Positions 50,668-61,633 of a stretch of DNA of 64,000 nt are shown here, one piece after another. The notes beneath the pieces are model-generated. The model did not search any database. It saw only the letters and a list, made by a program, of their open reading frames with translations, and had not been told where the DNA came from. Source of the DNA: Pyropia yezoensis (lineage: Eukaryota; Rhodophyta; Bangiophyceae; Bangiales; Bangiaceae); contig CM020618.1 of assembly GCA_009829735.1 (NCBI GenBank), positions 23,421,346 through 23,485,345 on the forward strand. The letters run 5' to 3'. Numbering within the stretch: position 1 is the stretch's first letter; every line of letters begins with the position of its first letter. A program made the translations under genes and the position numbers.

Positions 50668-52685
50668 TGGGCGTGGTGGTAGTGGAGGTGGTGCGTATGC
50701 GGTGGCGGCGGCAGCGGCTGCCGCGGCGCGTGGCCCCTCGTCTGGGATGTGGTTGGCAGTGGGAGGCTCGACGGCCGCCGCGGGCGGGGTGCAGTTGGGA
50801 TAGGATCCTGAGCTGGAGGCAACTTGCGCCCTTTCGCACGCCGGGCGCGGGCAGTGGCCAGGCCACCACCGTCGACGGCGTCACCGTTACGCGCTACCTG
50901 GAGGTAGAGCGGGAGGGGGCGGGCGGATACCAGCGAGAGCCGTCAGGCTCAGCGAGACTGCGGCTGGCGTTGCAGCTGGTGAGGCTGGCGCGCGGAGCGG
51001 CGCAGCCGCATCTGTCGGCAGGTTAAGCAGGCGGCAATCGGGGGGGACCGTAGTGGCGGCGGGGGTTGCGTTGTCGGCGGCGGCGGAGATTTGACCGCAG
51101 CGGGTTTTGTGGCCTGATGAGGGGAGTCTGGGGAGGTAGCGCCGACCACGACCGTGGCTACATGGACACGAAGGTTAGGGAGCGCGTCTGCGCCCTTGAC
51201 AGAGTGGGGGGTGGGTGACGGCCCCGGTGGGGCACGCCGTGCTTGAGGTCGGGAGACGCATGCAGCGGTGGCCGGTCGGCGCACGGCGGTACAGAGCGGG
51301 GGACGAGAGGCCAACATTCACGTCAATAGGGATCCTCATGTGTGCCTGTCATATGTATGCCTCATCCACTCTTCCTTTTGCCACCCACGGTGTGGCATCG
51401 CCAAGCGGGGCGGCAGGATGTTCATGCCACATGGCGTGCTGTGCCCTAGTGCCTCGTCCTCGCCCCATGATGGCCCGAGGCAAGCGCTGAGAGCATCACG
51501 AAGAAACAGGAAAGTGAGCAGTACGCTCCACTTTGTGACACACGAGGTTGATGCCAAGCGCATGGCATCGTGGCAGCACCACACACAACAAGGAAAGCCG
51601 CTCACAATTACGGCCCCATGAAAGAAAAGAGCAAGAAAAAGACGGAGGAGGGAACAGATGCAACGTAGTTGTCGTTCATGATGAGGGCATCAGGCTCGTC
51701 TGAGTATCAATGCTAGAGCACACTACATGCAAAAGATAGCCGCATTGAAAGGTGCGACATTATGTCACCATGATTGTGCCCAATTGATAAGCATTATACC
51801 TGCCGGAAAGAGACACAAGTGGTACGAGCGTCTTCGCCAGCGCAACGGCATCATGTTCATGTGCTTTCCATTGTTGAAAGCGCCATGCAGTCCGAAGATA
51901 GCCGCATTCAAACGTGCGACATCATGTCACATCGATTGTGCCTACTTGATGAGCATAAAAAACTGCCAGAGGGCGACAAGAGTGGTATGAGCGTCTTCGC
52001 CAGCACAAACGGTGTCATGATCGTATGACTTTCGTCGTTAAAGCACCATGCAATCGGAAGACAGTTGCACGGCATTGTGCATGACCCCCAAGTGAGAAGC
52101 GCAAATTCTGCGAGGGAATAACAAAGATGGTATGCAGTCCTTCCCTGTCAAGAGAGGATCATGTTCATGTTCTTTCCACCTTTCAAGCGCCACAGAGACT
52201 CAAGATAGCCGCTCACAAAGATACATGAAGCTTGAATGAGAAGGATGAAAAGACACGCCAGGGGGACATATGACACGCCTTTCTTTGTTCTGACACATGC
52301 ATCAATGTTGCACTCTCACTATGCACAACACACCGTACGCAGAGAGATGGAGGGAGTCAGCCGAAGGATACCCAAGCTGTGATGGCCACCTGCCATTCAC
52401 ACGCGGCACGGCGGGAGCAGCGGCAGTGCTTGTGGTCGTTGCGGCGGCGAGGTGTGTCGACAATGGCACAAAGCACTAAGCGCAGGGAGAGGTGGAGGGC
52501 GGGGGGGGCTGGGGGGTGTGCTGTGCGTGGCCGCCACCTGCGACATGAACGGCGCGGCAGATGCGGCGGGGTCAACGGCGGGGGCTTGTTGTCCCTGTGG
52601 TGGCACAGCGGGCGTGGCGGTAGTACGTAGTTGGCCATAGCCGCCTCCAAACACCCAGGGGCAGTCCACCCTGAAGCCCCCCACG
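50603..52685. repeat. Left copy of a 2.08-kb duplication ending at the gap
   Basis: It begins inside the last codons of the recombinase frame (ACAAAGCGGAATTTGCGG) and ends at the last base before the N run. It is nearly identical to 53186-55264, differing mainly by single-base length changes in homopolymers. After the recombinase stop at 50667 I see no gene: 50670-51310 is G-rich and 51320-52330 is AT-richer with the tandem repeat noted separately. Confidence 0.93.
51728..52215. repeat. About 163-bp imperfect tandem repeat, 3 copies
   Basis: Units start with AAGATAGCCGCATTGAAAGG (51733), AAGATAGCCGCATTCAAACG (51895) and AAGACAGTTGCACGGC (about 52057), with a partial fourth near 52204. Each carries GTGGTACGAGCGTCTTCGCC-like and ATGTTCATG-like words, progressively diverged. 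No coding sense is evident. Confidence 0.8.
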
Positions 52686-53185
52686 NNNNNNNNNNNNNNN
52701 NNNNNNNNNNNNNNNNNNNNNNNNNNNNNNNNNNNNNNNNNNNNNNNNNNNNNNNNNNNNNNNNNNNNNNNNNNNNNNNNNNNNNNNNNNNNNNNNNNNN
52801 NNNNNNNNNNNNNNNNNNNNNNNNNNNNNNNNNNNNNNNNNNNNNNNNNNNNNNNNNNNNNNNNNNNNNNNNNNNNNNNNNNNNNNNNNNNNNNNNNNNN
52901 NNNNNNNNNNNNNNNNNNNNNNNNNNNNNNNNNNNNNNNNNNNNNNNNNNNNNNNNNNNNNNNNNNNNNNNNNNNNNNNNNNNNNNNNNNNNNNNNNNNN
53001 NNNNNNNNNNNNNNNNNNNNNNNNNNNNNNNNNNNNNNNNNNNNNNNNNNNNNNNNNNNNNNNNNNNNNNNNNNNNNNNNNNNNNNNNNNNNNNNNNNNN
53101 NNNNNNNNNNNNNNNNNNNNNNNNNNNNNNNNNNNNNNNNNNNNNNNNNNNNNNNNNNNNNNNNNNNNNNNNNNNNNNNNNNNNN
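52686..53185. other. Assembly gap, 500 N
   Basis: Exactly 500 undetermined bases, a usual placeholder for a scaffold join of unknown size. Confidence 0.99.
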
Positions 53186-55264
53186 ACAAAGCGGAATTTG
53201 CGGGCGAGGCGCATCGGGCACCAAGGCTCTCGGGCCAACGGCCGTGGTAATGGGCGTGGGGTAGTGGAGGTGGTGCGTATGCGGTGGCGGCGGCAGCGGC
53301 TGCCGCGGCGCGTGGCCCCTCGTCTGGGATGTGGTTGGCAGTGGGAGGCTCGACGGCCGCCGCGGGCGGGGGTGCAGTTGGGATAGGATCCTGAGCTGGA
53401 GGCAACTTGCGCCCTTTCGCACGCCGGGCGCGGGCAGTGGCCAGGCCACCACCGTCGACGGCGTCACCGTTACGCGCTACCTGGAGGTAGAGCGGGAGGG
53501 GGCGGGCGGATACCAGCGAGAGCCGTCAGGCTCAGCGAGACTGCGGCTGGCGTTGCAGCTGGTGAGGCTGGCGCGCGGAGCGGCGCAGCCGCATCTGTCG
53601 GCAGGTTAAGCAGGCGGCATCGGGGGGACCGTAGTGGCGGCGGGGGTTGCGTTGTCGGCGGCGGCGGAGATTTGACCGCAGCGGGTTTTGTGGCCTGGAT
53701 GAGGGGAGTCTGGGGAGGTAGCGCCGACCACGACCGTGGCTACATGGACACGAAGGGTTAGGGAGCGCGTCTGCGCCCTTGACAGAGTGGGGGGTGGGTG
53801 ACGGCCCCGGTGGGGCACGCCGTGCTTGAGGTCGGGAGACGCATGCAGCGGTGGCCGGTCGGCGCACGGCGGTACAGAGCGGGGGACGAGAGGCCAACAT
53901 TCACGTCAATAGGGATCCTCATGTGTGCCTGTCATATGTATGCCTCATCCACTCTTCCTTTTGCCACCCACGGTGTGGCATCGCCAAGCGGGGCGGCAGG
54001 ATGTTCATGCCACATGGCGTGCTGTGCCCTAGTGCCTCGTCCTCGCCCATGATGGCCCGAGGCAAGCGCTGAGAGCATCACGAAGAAACAGGAAAGTGAG
54101 CAGTACGCTCCACTTTGTGACACACGAGGTTGATGCCAAGCGCATGGCATCGTGGCAGCACCACACACAACAAGGAAAGCCGCTCACAATTACGGCCCCA
54201 TGAAAGAAAAGAGCAAGAAAAAGACGGAGGAGGGGAACAGATGCAACGTAGTTGTCGTTCATGATGAGGGCATCAGGCTCGTCTGAGTATCAATGCTAGA
54301 GCACACTACATGCAAAAGATAGCCGATTGAAAGGTGCGACATTATGTCACCATGATTGTGCCCAATTGATAAGCATTATACCTGCCGGAAAGAGACACAA
54401 GTGGTACGAGCGTCTTCGCCAGCGCAACGGCATCATGTTCATGTGGCTTTCCATTGTTGAAGCGCCATGCAGTCCGAAGATAGCCGCATTCAAACGTGCG
54501 ACATCATGTCACATCGATTGTGCCTACTTGATGAGCATAAAAAACTGCCAGAGGGCGACAAGAGTGGTATGAGCGTCTTCGCCAGCACAACGGTGTCATG
54601 ATCGTATGACTTTCGTCGTTAAAGCACCATGCAATCGGAAGACAGTTGCACGGCATTGTGCATGACCCCAAGTGAGAAGCGCAAATTCTGCGAGGGAATA
54701 ACAAAGATGGTATGCAGTCCTTCCCTGTCAAGAGAGGATCATGTTCATGTTCTTTCCACCTTTCAAGCGCCACAGAGACTCAAGATAGCCGCTCACAAAG
54801 ATACATGAAGCTTGAATGAGAAGGATGAAAAGACACGCCAGGGGGACATATGACACGCCTTTCTTTGTTCTGACACATGCATCAATGTTGCACTCTCACT
54901 ATGCACAACACACCGTACGCAGAGAGATGGAGGGAGTCAGCCGAAGGATACCCAAGCTGTGATGGCCACCTGCCATTCACACGCGGCACGGCGGGAGCAG
55001 CGGCAGTGCTTGTGGTCGTTGCGGCGGCGAGGTGTGTCGACAATGCACAAAGCACTAAGCGCAGGGAGAGGTGGAGGGCGGGGGGGGCTGGGGGTGTGCT
55101 GTGCGTGGCCGCCACCTGCGACATGAACGGCGCGGCAGATGCGGCGGGGTCAACGGCGGGGCTTGTTGTCCCTGTGGTGGCACAGCGGGCGTGGCGGTAG
55201 TACGTAGTTGGCCATAGCCGCCTCCAAACACCCAGGGGCAGTCCACCCCTGAAGCCCCCCCACG
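53186..55264. repeat. Right copy of the 2.08-kb duplication starting at the gap
   Basis: It starts at the first base after the N run and repeats the left copy in the same orientation, including the last 65 bases of the recombinase frame and the three 163-bp units (about 54307-54795). After 55264 the sequence is unique. The most economical reading is one true copy present twice because overlapping contig ends were not merged. Confidence 0.93.
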
Positions 55265-57470
55265 AGCGCCGCCGCGTGAACGTTCCGCCAGCATCCTCGC
55301 AGTGGCGGCAGCCGTGGTGGTCGTCGCGCCACTCGACGGCAGCCCATTTCCCCCTCCAGGCCCATCAGCACCCCCATCTGTCCCCGCCTGCACCCACTGA
55401 GCCAGCATCCAAAAGAGCCGCCCCCCCCCCAGGCCGTTGCCGTGCCTGCCGTAGCGAGGTCGTCGCCGCACCTCGAGCGGGCCATCGTTGCCGCGACGCC
55501 GCCGTCTCCGGTCTTGCCGCCGCGCCGTCCGCCTACGTATTTTCAGTGCCACAGCCGCGGGGGTTGCTGCCATGTTGTCACGGCACCTCCCCACCCAAAA
55601 GGCACCGTCGCACCACCGCCGCGGAGGTGGAGCCACCGGCGGTGGCGAGAGAGGTGGTGGCAGCGGCAGCGGTTGTGGCGGCGGCGGCAGCGGCGGTGGG
55701 TGCGGCGGCGGCTGCGGCGGCGGCGGCAGCGATGGTGGGTTCGGTGGTGGCAGGGGCGGCGGCGGGCGGGAGGGCAGGCGAACACCGCCGCCTTGGGCAG
55801 GCGAACACCGCCGCCCGTTTGCCAGCAGTATCCCCCCCTCCCTCCCACAAATCAACCCGCAGATGCGCCTTAAGGGCCACCTTATCCCTGGGTCCTGCTT
55901 CCCTCCTCCATCGCGTACCGTTGATCGGCGTGGTAGTGGTGGGGGGGGGGTGCGGCAGCGGCAGCGCCTCCCCTCGCCACATTCCTCAGAGCCAGAGAGT
56001 GAGGGCGTGCGGGTACCTCGGCACGCAGAGGCGCGCGTGTCCGCGCGGCAGTCCGAAAGCCGTGCCTTGACGGCGTTGCAGAGCTGGAATCGCGGGCACG
56101 TGGGGGGGCGGGGGGGGGACGAGCGCAGGAGCGCTTGGCAGGTGCACAGGTGCGACGGGCAAAGAGGAGTAAAGAAAGAGGCTGCAGACGGGGACGGACG
56201 CCTTGGCGGCGTGGCAGAGTAAGCGCGGGGGGTGCGTGGGAGCGCGGGGCGTGTGGGAGCGCGGGGCGTGTGGGAGCGCCGGGCAGAGAAGGGGGAACAA
56301 GGGGGCACGGCGTGAGAGGCCCGCGTTGCCTGCACGCACGCCTCCCCGCGGCCGCTTGGGTAAGTACATGTACGCTCCCCGCCGCTGCACGGTGGACAAA
56401 CAGGACTGCCACTTGCTATGCCGCGCGGTCCGAATGAGAAGAAAACATAAGTTCCAAAGAAAAAAAGAAAAACAACAGTACCATTGGGATTGATCGGTGG
56501 CGCTGCTCTCCTGCTACACGGCGGCGCAGCGACCCCCCCCCCCCCCCACCGCGTCCGGACGTCCCCCTCGCCACCCGCTGCTGGACTCACACCGCCCCAT
56601 CGTCGCAAGCCACCCACCTCGCCGCCCAGAGGCGCGCTGCGGCCACAGCGAGGGAGCCGTGACAGCTCCAACGACGAGCAGGGAGCGGGCTGCGTGCCGG
56701 CGGGGGGGGGGGGGGGTGCAAGCTCGAGGACGGGCGACCCAGGTGGGGATGGGCGGGGCAGGGGTGTGCCATATCGCTGCGGGCGGCGGCAGTCGCCCCC
56801 TTACCCGGCAGCTCCAGTCCAGGAGCGTGAGAGGCCGCAGTCGGGGCGGTGACGGCGGGCGTCGCGGCGCCTGCCCGCGCCCACCGCGGCGACGGCGTTG
56901 GCGGCGCTGGTCCGTGGTGAGCGGCCGCCGTGGGACCCGTGCGTGAGAAGCGAGGGAAGGAGGTGGCAGCCTGGGGAGATGTGCAGGGGTATTGCTAGGG
57001 CATTGAGGCGGTGGGGGCCGCCCGCTCTTCTGCCGTTCCGCCCGCCGTCCCCAGCTGTGTACTGCCAGCCGCCGCGCGCCCGACCACCACCTCGCCGCCC
57101 GCGGCCGTGGCCGCCTTCGCGCCGTGGCTCCGCGCAGCCGCCTTGCCGCCGTCCGCTGCCGTGCCGCTTCCGCGTCGTTTCCAAGGTGGTCCTCCTCCGC
57201 GCCGCCGCCAGCCGCTGCCGCAGGCGCGCCATGTCCGCGGGCGACCGCTGCCCCTGCCCCAACACCGCCTCGCCCGTCGGCGGTGGCGGGACGCGCCCCG
57301 CCGCGGGCGCCCGCCAGCCGCCACCGTCGGTACCGAGGACCGAGGGTGGCGGCCGTGACACGTGGCTGGGCTGGAGGCTGGACGGAGGGGACTTGGCGAC
57401 CACCGCCCGCCGTCCCTCCCCCCTCCCCGCCGCCCGCCGCGCCCGCCCCGCCGCCTGCACCCCGACTCAC
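55265..57470. other. GC-rich stretch with no supported gene
   Basis: Long overlapping frames exist on both strands (one of 538 residues on the minus strand) but none has a domain. It contains GGC/GCG trinucleotide runs (55660-55770), a 17-base tandem repeat (56237-56287), and an AT-richer patch at 56420-56490. Part of 56800-57300 might be downstream exons of the candidate gene at 57471-58010: a CAG acceptor near 57262 is followed by a helical-looking PADMARLRQRLAAARRR segment. Confidence 0.35.
56237..56287. repeat. 17-base tandem repeat, 3 copies
   Basis: GTGGGAGCGCGGGGCGT occurs at 56237 and 56254, with a diverged third copy at 56271. Confidence 0.85.
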
Positions 57471-58010
57471 GACCGCCCCGCTAGTTGCACGCCAGGCCGC
57501 AGGCTCCACGACGCGGCCGCCGCCGGCGGCCATCGCCACTGTGGTGTCGCCGTTTTGCTGTCGCACGCCGCCTGCTGCCGTAGCCCCGCCCGTCGCGGCC
57601 AGAGCGCCACCGGCCCGACCACCTCCGAGGTCGCGGCAGGGGGGGGCGCCGGGGGGGGATCCGCAAAGCACCACCCCCGAACCGTCACCGCCCCCACCAG
57701 CCCCTCCCCTCACACTCAGACCGCGCGCCGCGGCCGCCGCAGGGCCGCCCGCCGGCCCGGCCGCGCTGTGGCCGCCGGTCGCCACCGCTGCCGCCACCGC
57801 GCCGCCGCCGAGCACGTCCGCTGAGGTCGACGCGTCGCGCGCGGCCGCCGCCGCAGGAGGGGTGACCGCCGTGTCCTCCGTCGCCGCCGTCGGTCCATCC
57901 GCCGCCGCCAACGTCGGGCCGACGACCACATCCATGGCGTCGCCCGCCGCGGCGGTCACCTCCGCCGTCACCACCGAACCGGTGCCGGGCAGCGTGGCCG
58001 CCGACGCCAT
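57471..58010 (-). CDS. Hypothetical protein, possible first exon
   Basis: I do not recognise this gene. From the ATG at 58010 the minus-strand frame is rich in Ala, Gly, Val, Thr and Asp (MASAATLPGTGSVVTAEVTA...), the composition seen in the real proteins of this window, whereas the other frames are Arg/Pro-rich. It runs to a GTGAGT donor at 57470-57465 in phase 0. A possible next exon starts after CAG near 57262 with a short basic helix. There are no domains, membrane segments or catalytic motifs. It could equally be a chance open frame in GC-rich DNA. Confidence 0.28.
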
Positions 58011-59408
58011 CCACCAGGAGTCCAGCGCGCGCGCGCGGCACAATTGGAGCGCGCAGTCGAATGGAGCAGAACGTCAGGGGCAGCGGGGTTGTCCCAAAAC
58101 TGAAGCCTCGCACCAATGAGCGTAGCACTGTGATGAAGACTCGCATCAATGAGAGCGCACCAGAGAGCCTCAGACCAATGAGAGAGCACCAAAGGGCGAT
58201 GAATCCACACAAACAGAGTGAAACTGAGAATCAGTTTTAAAACATACATACGGCTGTGCTGACTGAACTTTATTGGATTTTGGTCGTGACGGCAGCGTCG
58301 TTCTGCGACCGGTAAACCGTCCTACCCGCAGCGGCAGCATCCTACCCCCCCCCCATGTCCTTCCCCACCCGCCTCCCCCCGCCCCCCCCCGCCCCGCTTG
58401 ACTTGAACCCGCCGGGGGGCTACCAGCACTGCTGCCGCCGGCAGTGTCACTATGTAGTGTCATCACCGACGCCAGCGCCAGAGCCGCGTCCGCTCGCGGA
58501 AGGGGGAGGTTGGATGGGCGCGCCCGCCGGCAGATCGTCTGCCCATACGCTGCTTCCTCCGCTCGTCGAGCACTGAAGAACCCCCCAAGTTCATCTCCCC
58601 CCCACGACCTCCACCTCTACGTACAGCGTGGCGGCACAGCCACAGCAGCACCGCCACCCACGTTGCTGGCGGGCTGGCCGGAGGGCCGCCAGCGCCACGC
58701 GGCGGGCGGCGCGCGCGGCCAGCGATGCGGGAACCAATGCCCGACGCGGGAAGCGCCGCCGCGTCGGGCGCGGCAGGCGCCCGCACAAAAGCCGTGGCGG
58801 CGGCGAGTGCGGCATAGCTGCACGGCGGGGCGCCCACATCCACCGCCACGCAGATAGTGGGTTGCGGGGCAAACGCGGTGACGAGGGTGGTGGCGGCGGT
58901 GGAGGTGGTCGAGCGTGTGGCGGGGGAGAGGGTGACCGTTGCGCCGGTGGCAGTCGTGGGGGGGGGGGGAATGGGGGCCACCGAAGGGCGCCGGGGGGGG
59001 GGGGTGCCGCCAGCGTGGCCGACGTCGGCTTCGCCGCTGCCGCCGCCGCCGCCGCCGCCGGCGACGTGGTGACGGCGCCCGGGGGGGCGCAAGGGAGAGG
59101 AGTGCTGCATGCGGTGCCCGGTGGTGGCGCCCGGCTGAGTCAGCGGCGGCCGTCGGGTGCATCCATGGTGCGATTCGGGGGGGAGGGCGGGGGACAGAGG
59201 GAAACCGTGTGAGTGGAGGGGGGGGGGGGGGGGGGGCAGCGGCCGACAAGGCAAGCGGGGGGGGGAAGCGCCTGACATGGCCGGGCGGGCGGGGGACGCG
59301 TCGTCGTGGCGGGATGGTAGGTGGGCGTTCGATGGGAGCGGTGGCGGTGGATGCACCCGGTGACCGACCGGAGGCGCACTCACAATCACGACAAGAAAGA
59401 GGACTTTA
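58011..59408. other. GC-rich stretch with uncertain coding content
   Basis: The part 58025-58260 is AT-richer and has repeated CAATGAG-type words (58114, 58148, 58176). In 58463-59200 a minus-strand frame is partly protein-like (a Thr/Ala/Val-rich segment around 58800-58950) but lacks an ATG at its limit and any domain. Long G runs occur near 59215-59236. Confidence 0.35.
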
Positions 59409-60480
59409 ATGAAAAATAGAAACGTCAACAAAATCTTTTGGAACTACAGTCGGCCCCACTCGCTGTCGCGCCACCGCCGCGGGCTGCCAGCATGCTTGGG
59501 CCGCGGGCTGTCGCACAACGGGAGCTGCTGGCCGCCCCCCCCCTCGACTATGCGGGCTGCCGCCGCGGTGGGCGCCCCCCCCGCCGCCACCGCCGGCTAC
59601 CTCCCCCCCCCGCCGCCGCCACCGCCAGCTTCCTCCCCCACCCCGCCGCCGCCACTGTCGGCGACCTCCCCCCCCCACCGCCGTCGCCGGCTATGTCCGC
59701 CGCCCCGCCGCAGCTGCGGGCCGCTGCGCCCGGTCTCCAACCGCCGCGACCTCTCCGCTGCGGGATGCTTCGACCGCCTCCCTTCTGCCGCCACCGCCGG
59801 CTGCCCATCCCCTGCCTTCTCTCGCTGCCGCCGCCGCTGCGTGCTTGCGACCCCGGTGCTGCCCCCGGCTACCGCCCGCCGCCCACCGCCCCGCCACCGC
59901 CGCCGGCTGCCGCCCGCCGCCTCCCCGCCCTCGTTGGCTGTTGCCCCTCCGCCCCCCGCTCCGCCGCCGCGGCCTGCTGCCGCCCCCCGCTCCGCCTCGG
60001 TGGCGGGTTGCCGCCGCCGTCGCGGGCTGCCGGCACCGCCAGCTGCCATCTCTCCGCCTGGCCAGATTTGCTGGCTGCCGCGGCCGGCGGTCACCGCCGC
60101 CGCTCCCGCTAGCTGCCGGTCGCCGCCCCCCCGCCCCCAGCAGCCGCCGCAGCTGCGGGCTGGGGACGCTGCACGCTGCCGCCGCTGCACGCTGCGGCCA
60201 GCTGCCGCGGCCGGGGGCGACCGCCACCGCCGCGGGCTGCCGGCACATGGCCCGCCGCCGCCGCCGCGGGCTGCCGCCCTCTGGCCCGCCGCAGCCGCGG
60301 TACCGTCCCCCGGGGGCATTGCCACGGCGCGCCCCACGGGGGCTTCGCTGCTCGCCGGCGTGCCGCCACCCCCGGCGGGGGTGCCCGCCACGGCCGTCGC
60401 TGCGCCCGCCCACGTGCACGGTCCGTGGGGCGCCGCTGCCGCCGCCGCGGCCGAGGGCTTCTGCTGCCCCTAGGCGCCGC
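59409..60480. repeat. Degenerate C-rich minisatellite
   Basis: Irregular units built on CCGCCGCCGCGGGCTGCCG-like words fill about 1 kb, with strong C on the plus strand. A 354-residue plus-strand frame from the ATG at 59409 crosses it but is Pro/Ala/Arg low complexity and is not called as a gene. Confidence 0.65.
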
Positions 60481-61394
60481 CGCCGCCGCCCCCGCCGCCG
60501 CCGCTGCCGACGCCGCGGGCGCCGGCCCGCCGTGGCGTGCCGCCGCTGCCCCTGTCAATGGTGCTGACGCCGCAGTTAGCAGTCGCCCCCCCCCGCTTTT
60601 CCTGCGTTGGGGTCGTGGACGCCTGTGGCGCAGTCTGCCACGGTGGTGGGCGGGGGGGGGGGGGGGGCGGAGGGGGGTGAGGCGAGGACGAGGGGGGGCG
60701 CGAGAGAGATCACGAGGGAAAGGGTGTTTCGGTCGGAAGGGGGGGGGGGGGGGGGGGGGGGACCGGGGGGGACGGTTGGGAGAGAGAGGGGAGAGAATGG
60801 GCAAAGAGAGGGAGGGCGAGAGAGACGGTGTCGGTCTGTTGGCACGTATGTCTGTGTTGTCATGTTGTCATCCACGTGTCGTTTTTTTTTTTTTTTTTGT
60901 GTCTCCCAAAGCACTCGCGCGTCTGCGTCAAGGCCCGCACCCACGCCCCCCGCGACGTTCGAGCCAACCCCACCCACCCGCGAGGGTGACAGTGACAAGC
61001 GCGTCCATGACATTGACCCGTGCCGGCGGGGCACGCTCGGGCCACGGCCGCGTCGACGATCGCCGACGATCGACGCCACCCGCGCGCTCCGTGCCACGTG
61101 CGGTGCTGGTGTAAAGCGAGGGGCGCCGGGAGGCCCCGGAAACGCCGATGAAATAAGCCCGCGGCCGGCGGACTCCGGGGGGCGGTCGTCGGATCGATCG
61201 ACGTTCCCACCATCCAATCCGGTCCGCCGGCGGTCCGCCGGCGGACTCTGATCAGGGTCTTTGTATCCTAGGTATCAGATGTTGCCAAGTGTTCTGTCCG
61301 AGAAGGTAGACATTTATCTACCATCATGGTGTCCACCATCACATCTACGATCATGGTATATAGATACGTACGTACGTACCTTCTGGTACTGTAT
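60481..61394. other. Homopolymer-rich spacer 5' of the deaminase gene
   Basis: It has runs of 16 G (60652-60667), 23 G (60739-60761) and 17 T (60882-60898). Near 61220 GGTCCGCCGGC is repeated in tandem. At 61360-61380 there is an ACGTACGTACGTAC tetranucleotide tract. No gene is seen. Confidence 0.5.
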
Positions 61395-61424
61395 ACTTGG
61401 CAAAATCCGATACCCTTAACCAGG
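61395..61424. repeat. Third copy of the ACTTGGCAAAATCC repeat
   Basis: ACTTGGCAAAATCCGATACC matches the two tandem copies at 45176-45235, and TACTGTA precedes it in both places. It lies about 240 bases upstream of the deaminase start. Confidence 0.8.
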
Positions 61425-61633
61425 TGTTTTGTGTACAAGCGTTCCGGTTCAGCGAAGTCCGACGCCGCCGAACGGCCCTCGTAAGTATGCTTGGCAGTTG
61501 CGGTTGCCGACGGACAGTTGCATCGGGTAGTTCTCTGCTTGCGGCGCTGGGGACGCCTTATGCGCCTCAGTCGGTTGCCGTCAGCAGCGGCACAAGCCTG
61601 CCTCGGTAGCGGGAAGCCCTGGACGGCGACGTG

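Noticed and set aside
50603-55264. True tandem segmental duplication beside the recombinase
   Set aside because: Both copies end exactly at the edges of a 500-N gap and differ mainly in homopolymers, which is better explained by an unmerged contig overlap.
55055-58043. Minus-strand frames of 538 and 509 residues
   Set aside because: No ATG at the limits, no domains, and the composition becomes Arg/Pro-rich for most of their length; only the first part of the second was kept as a low-confidence exon.
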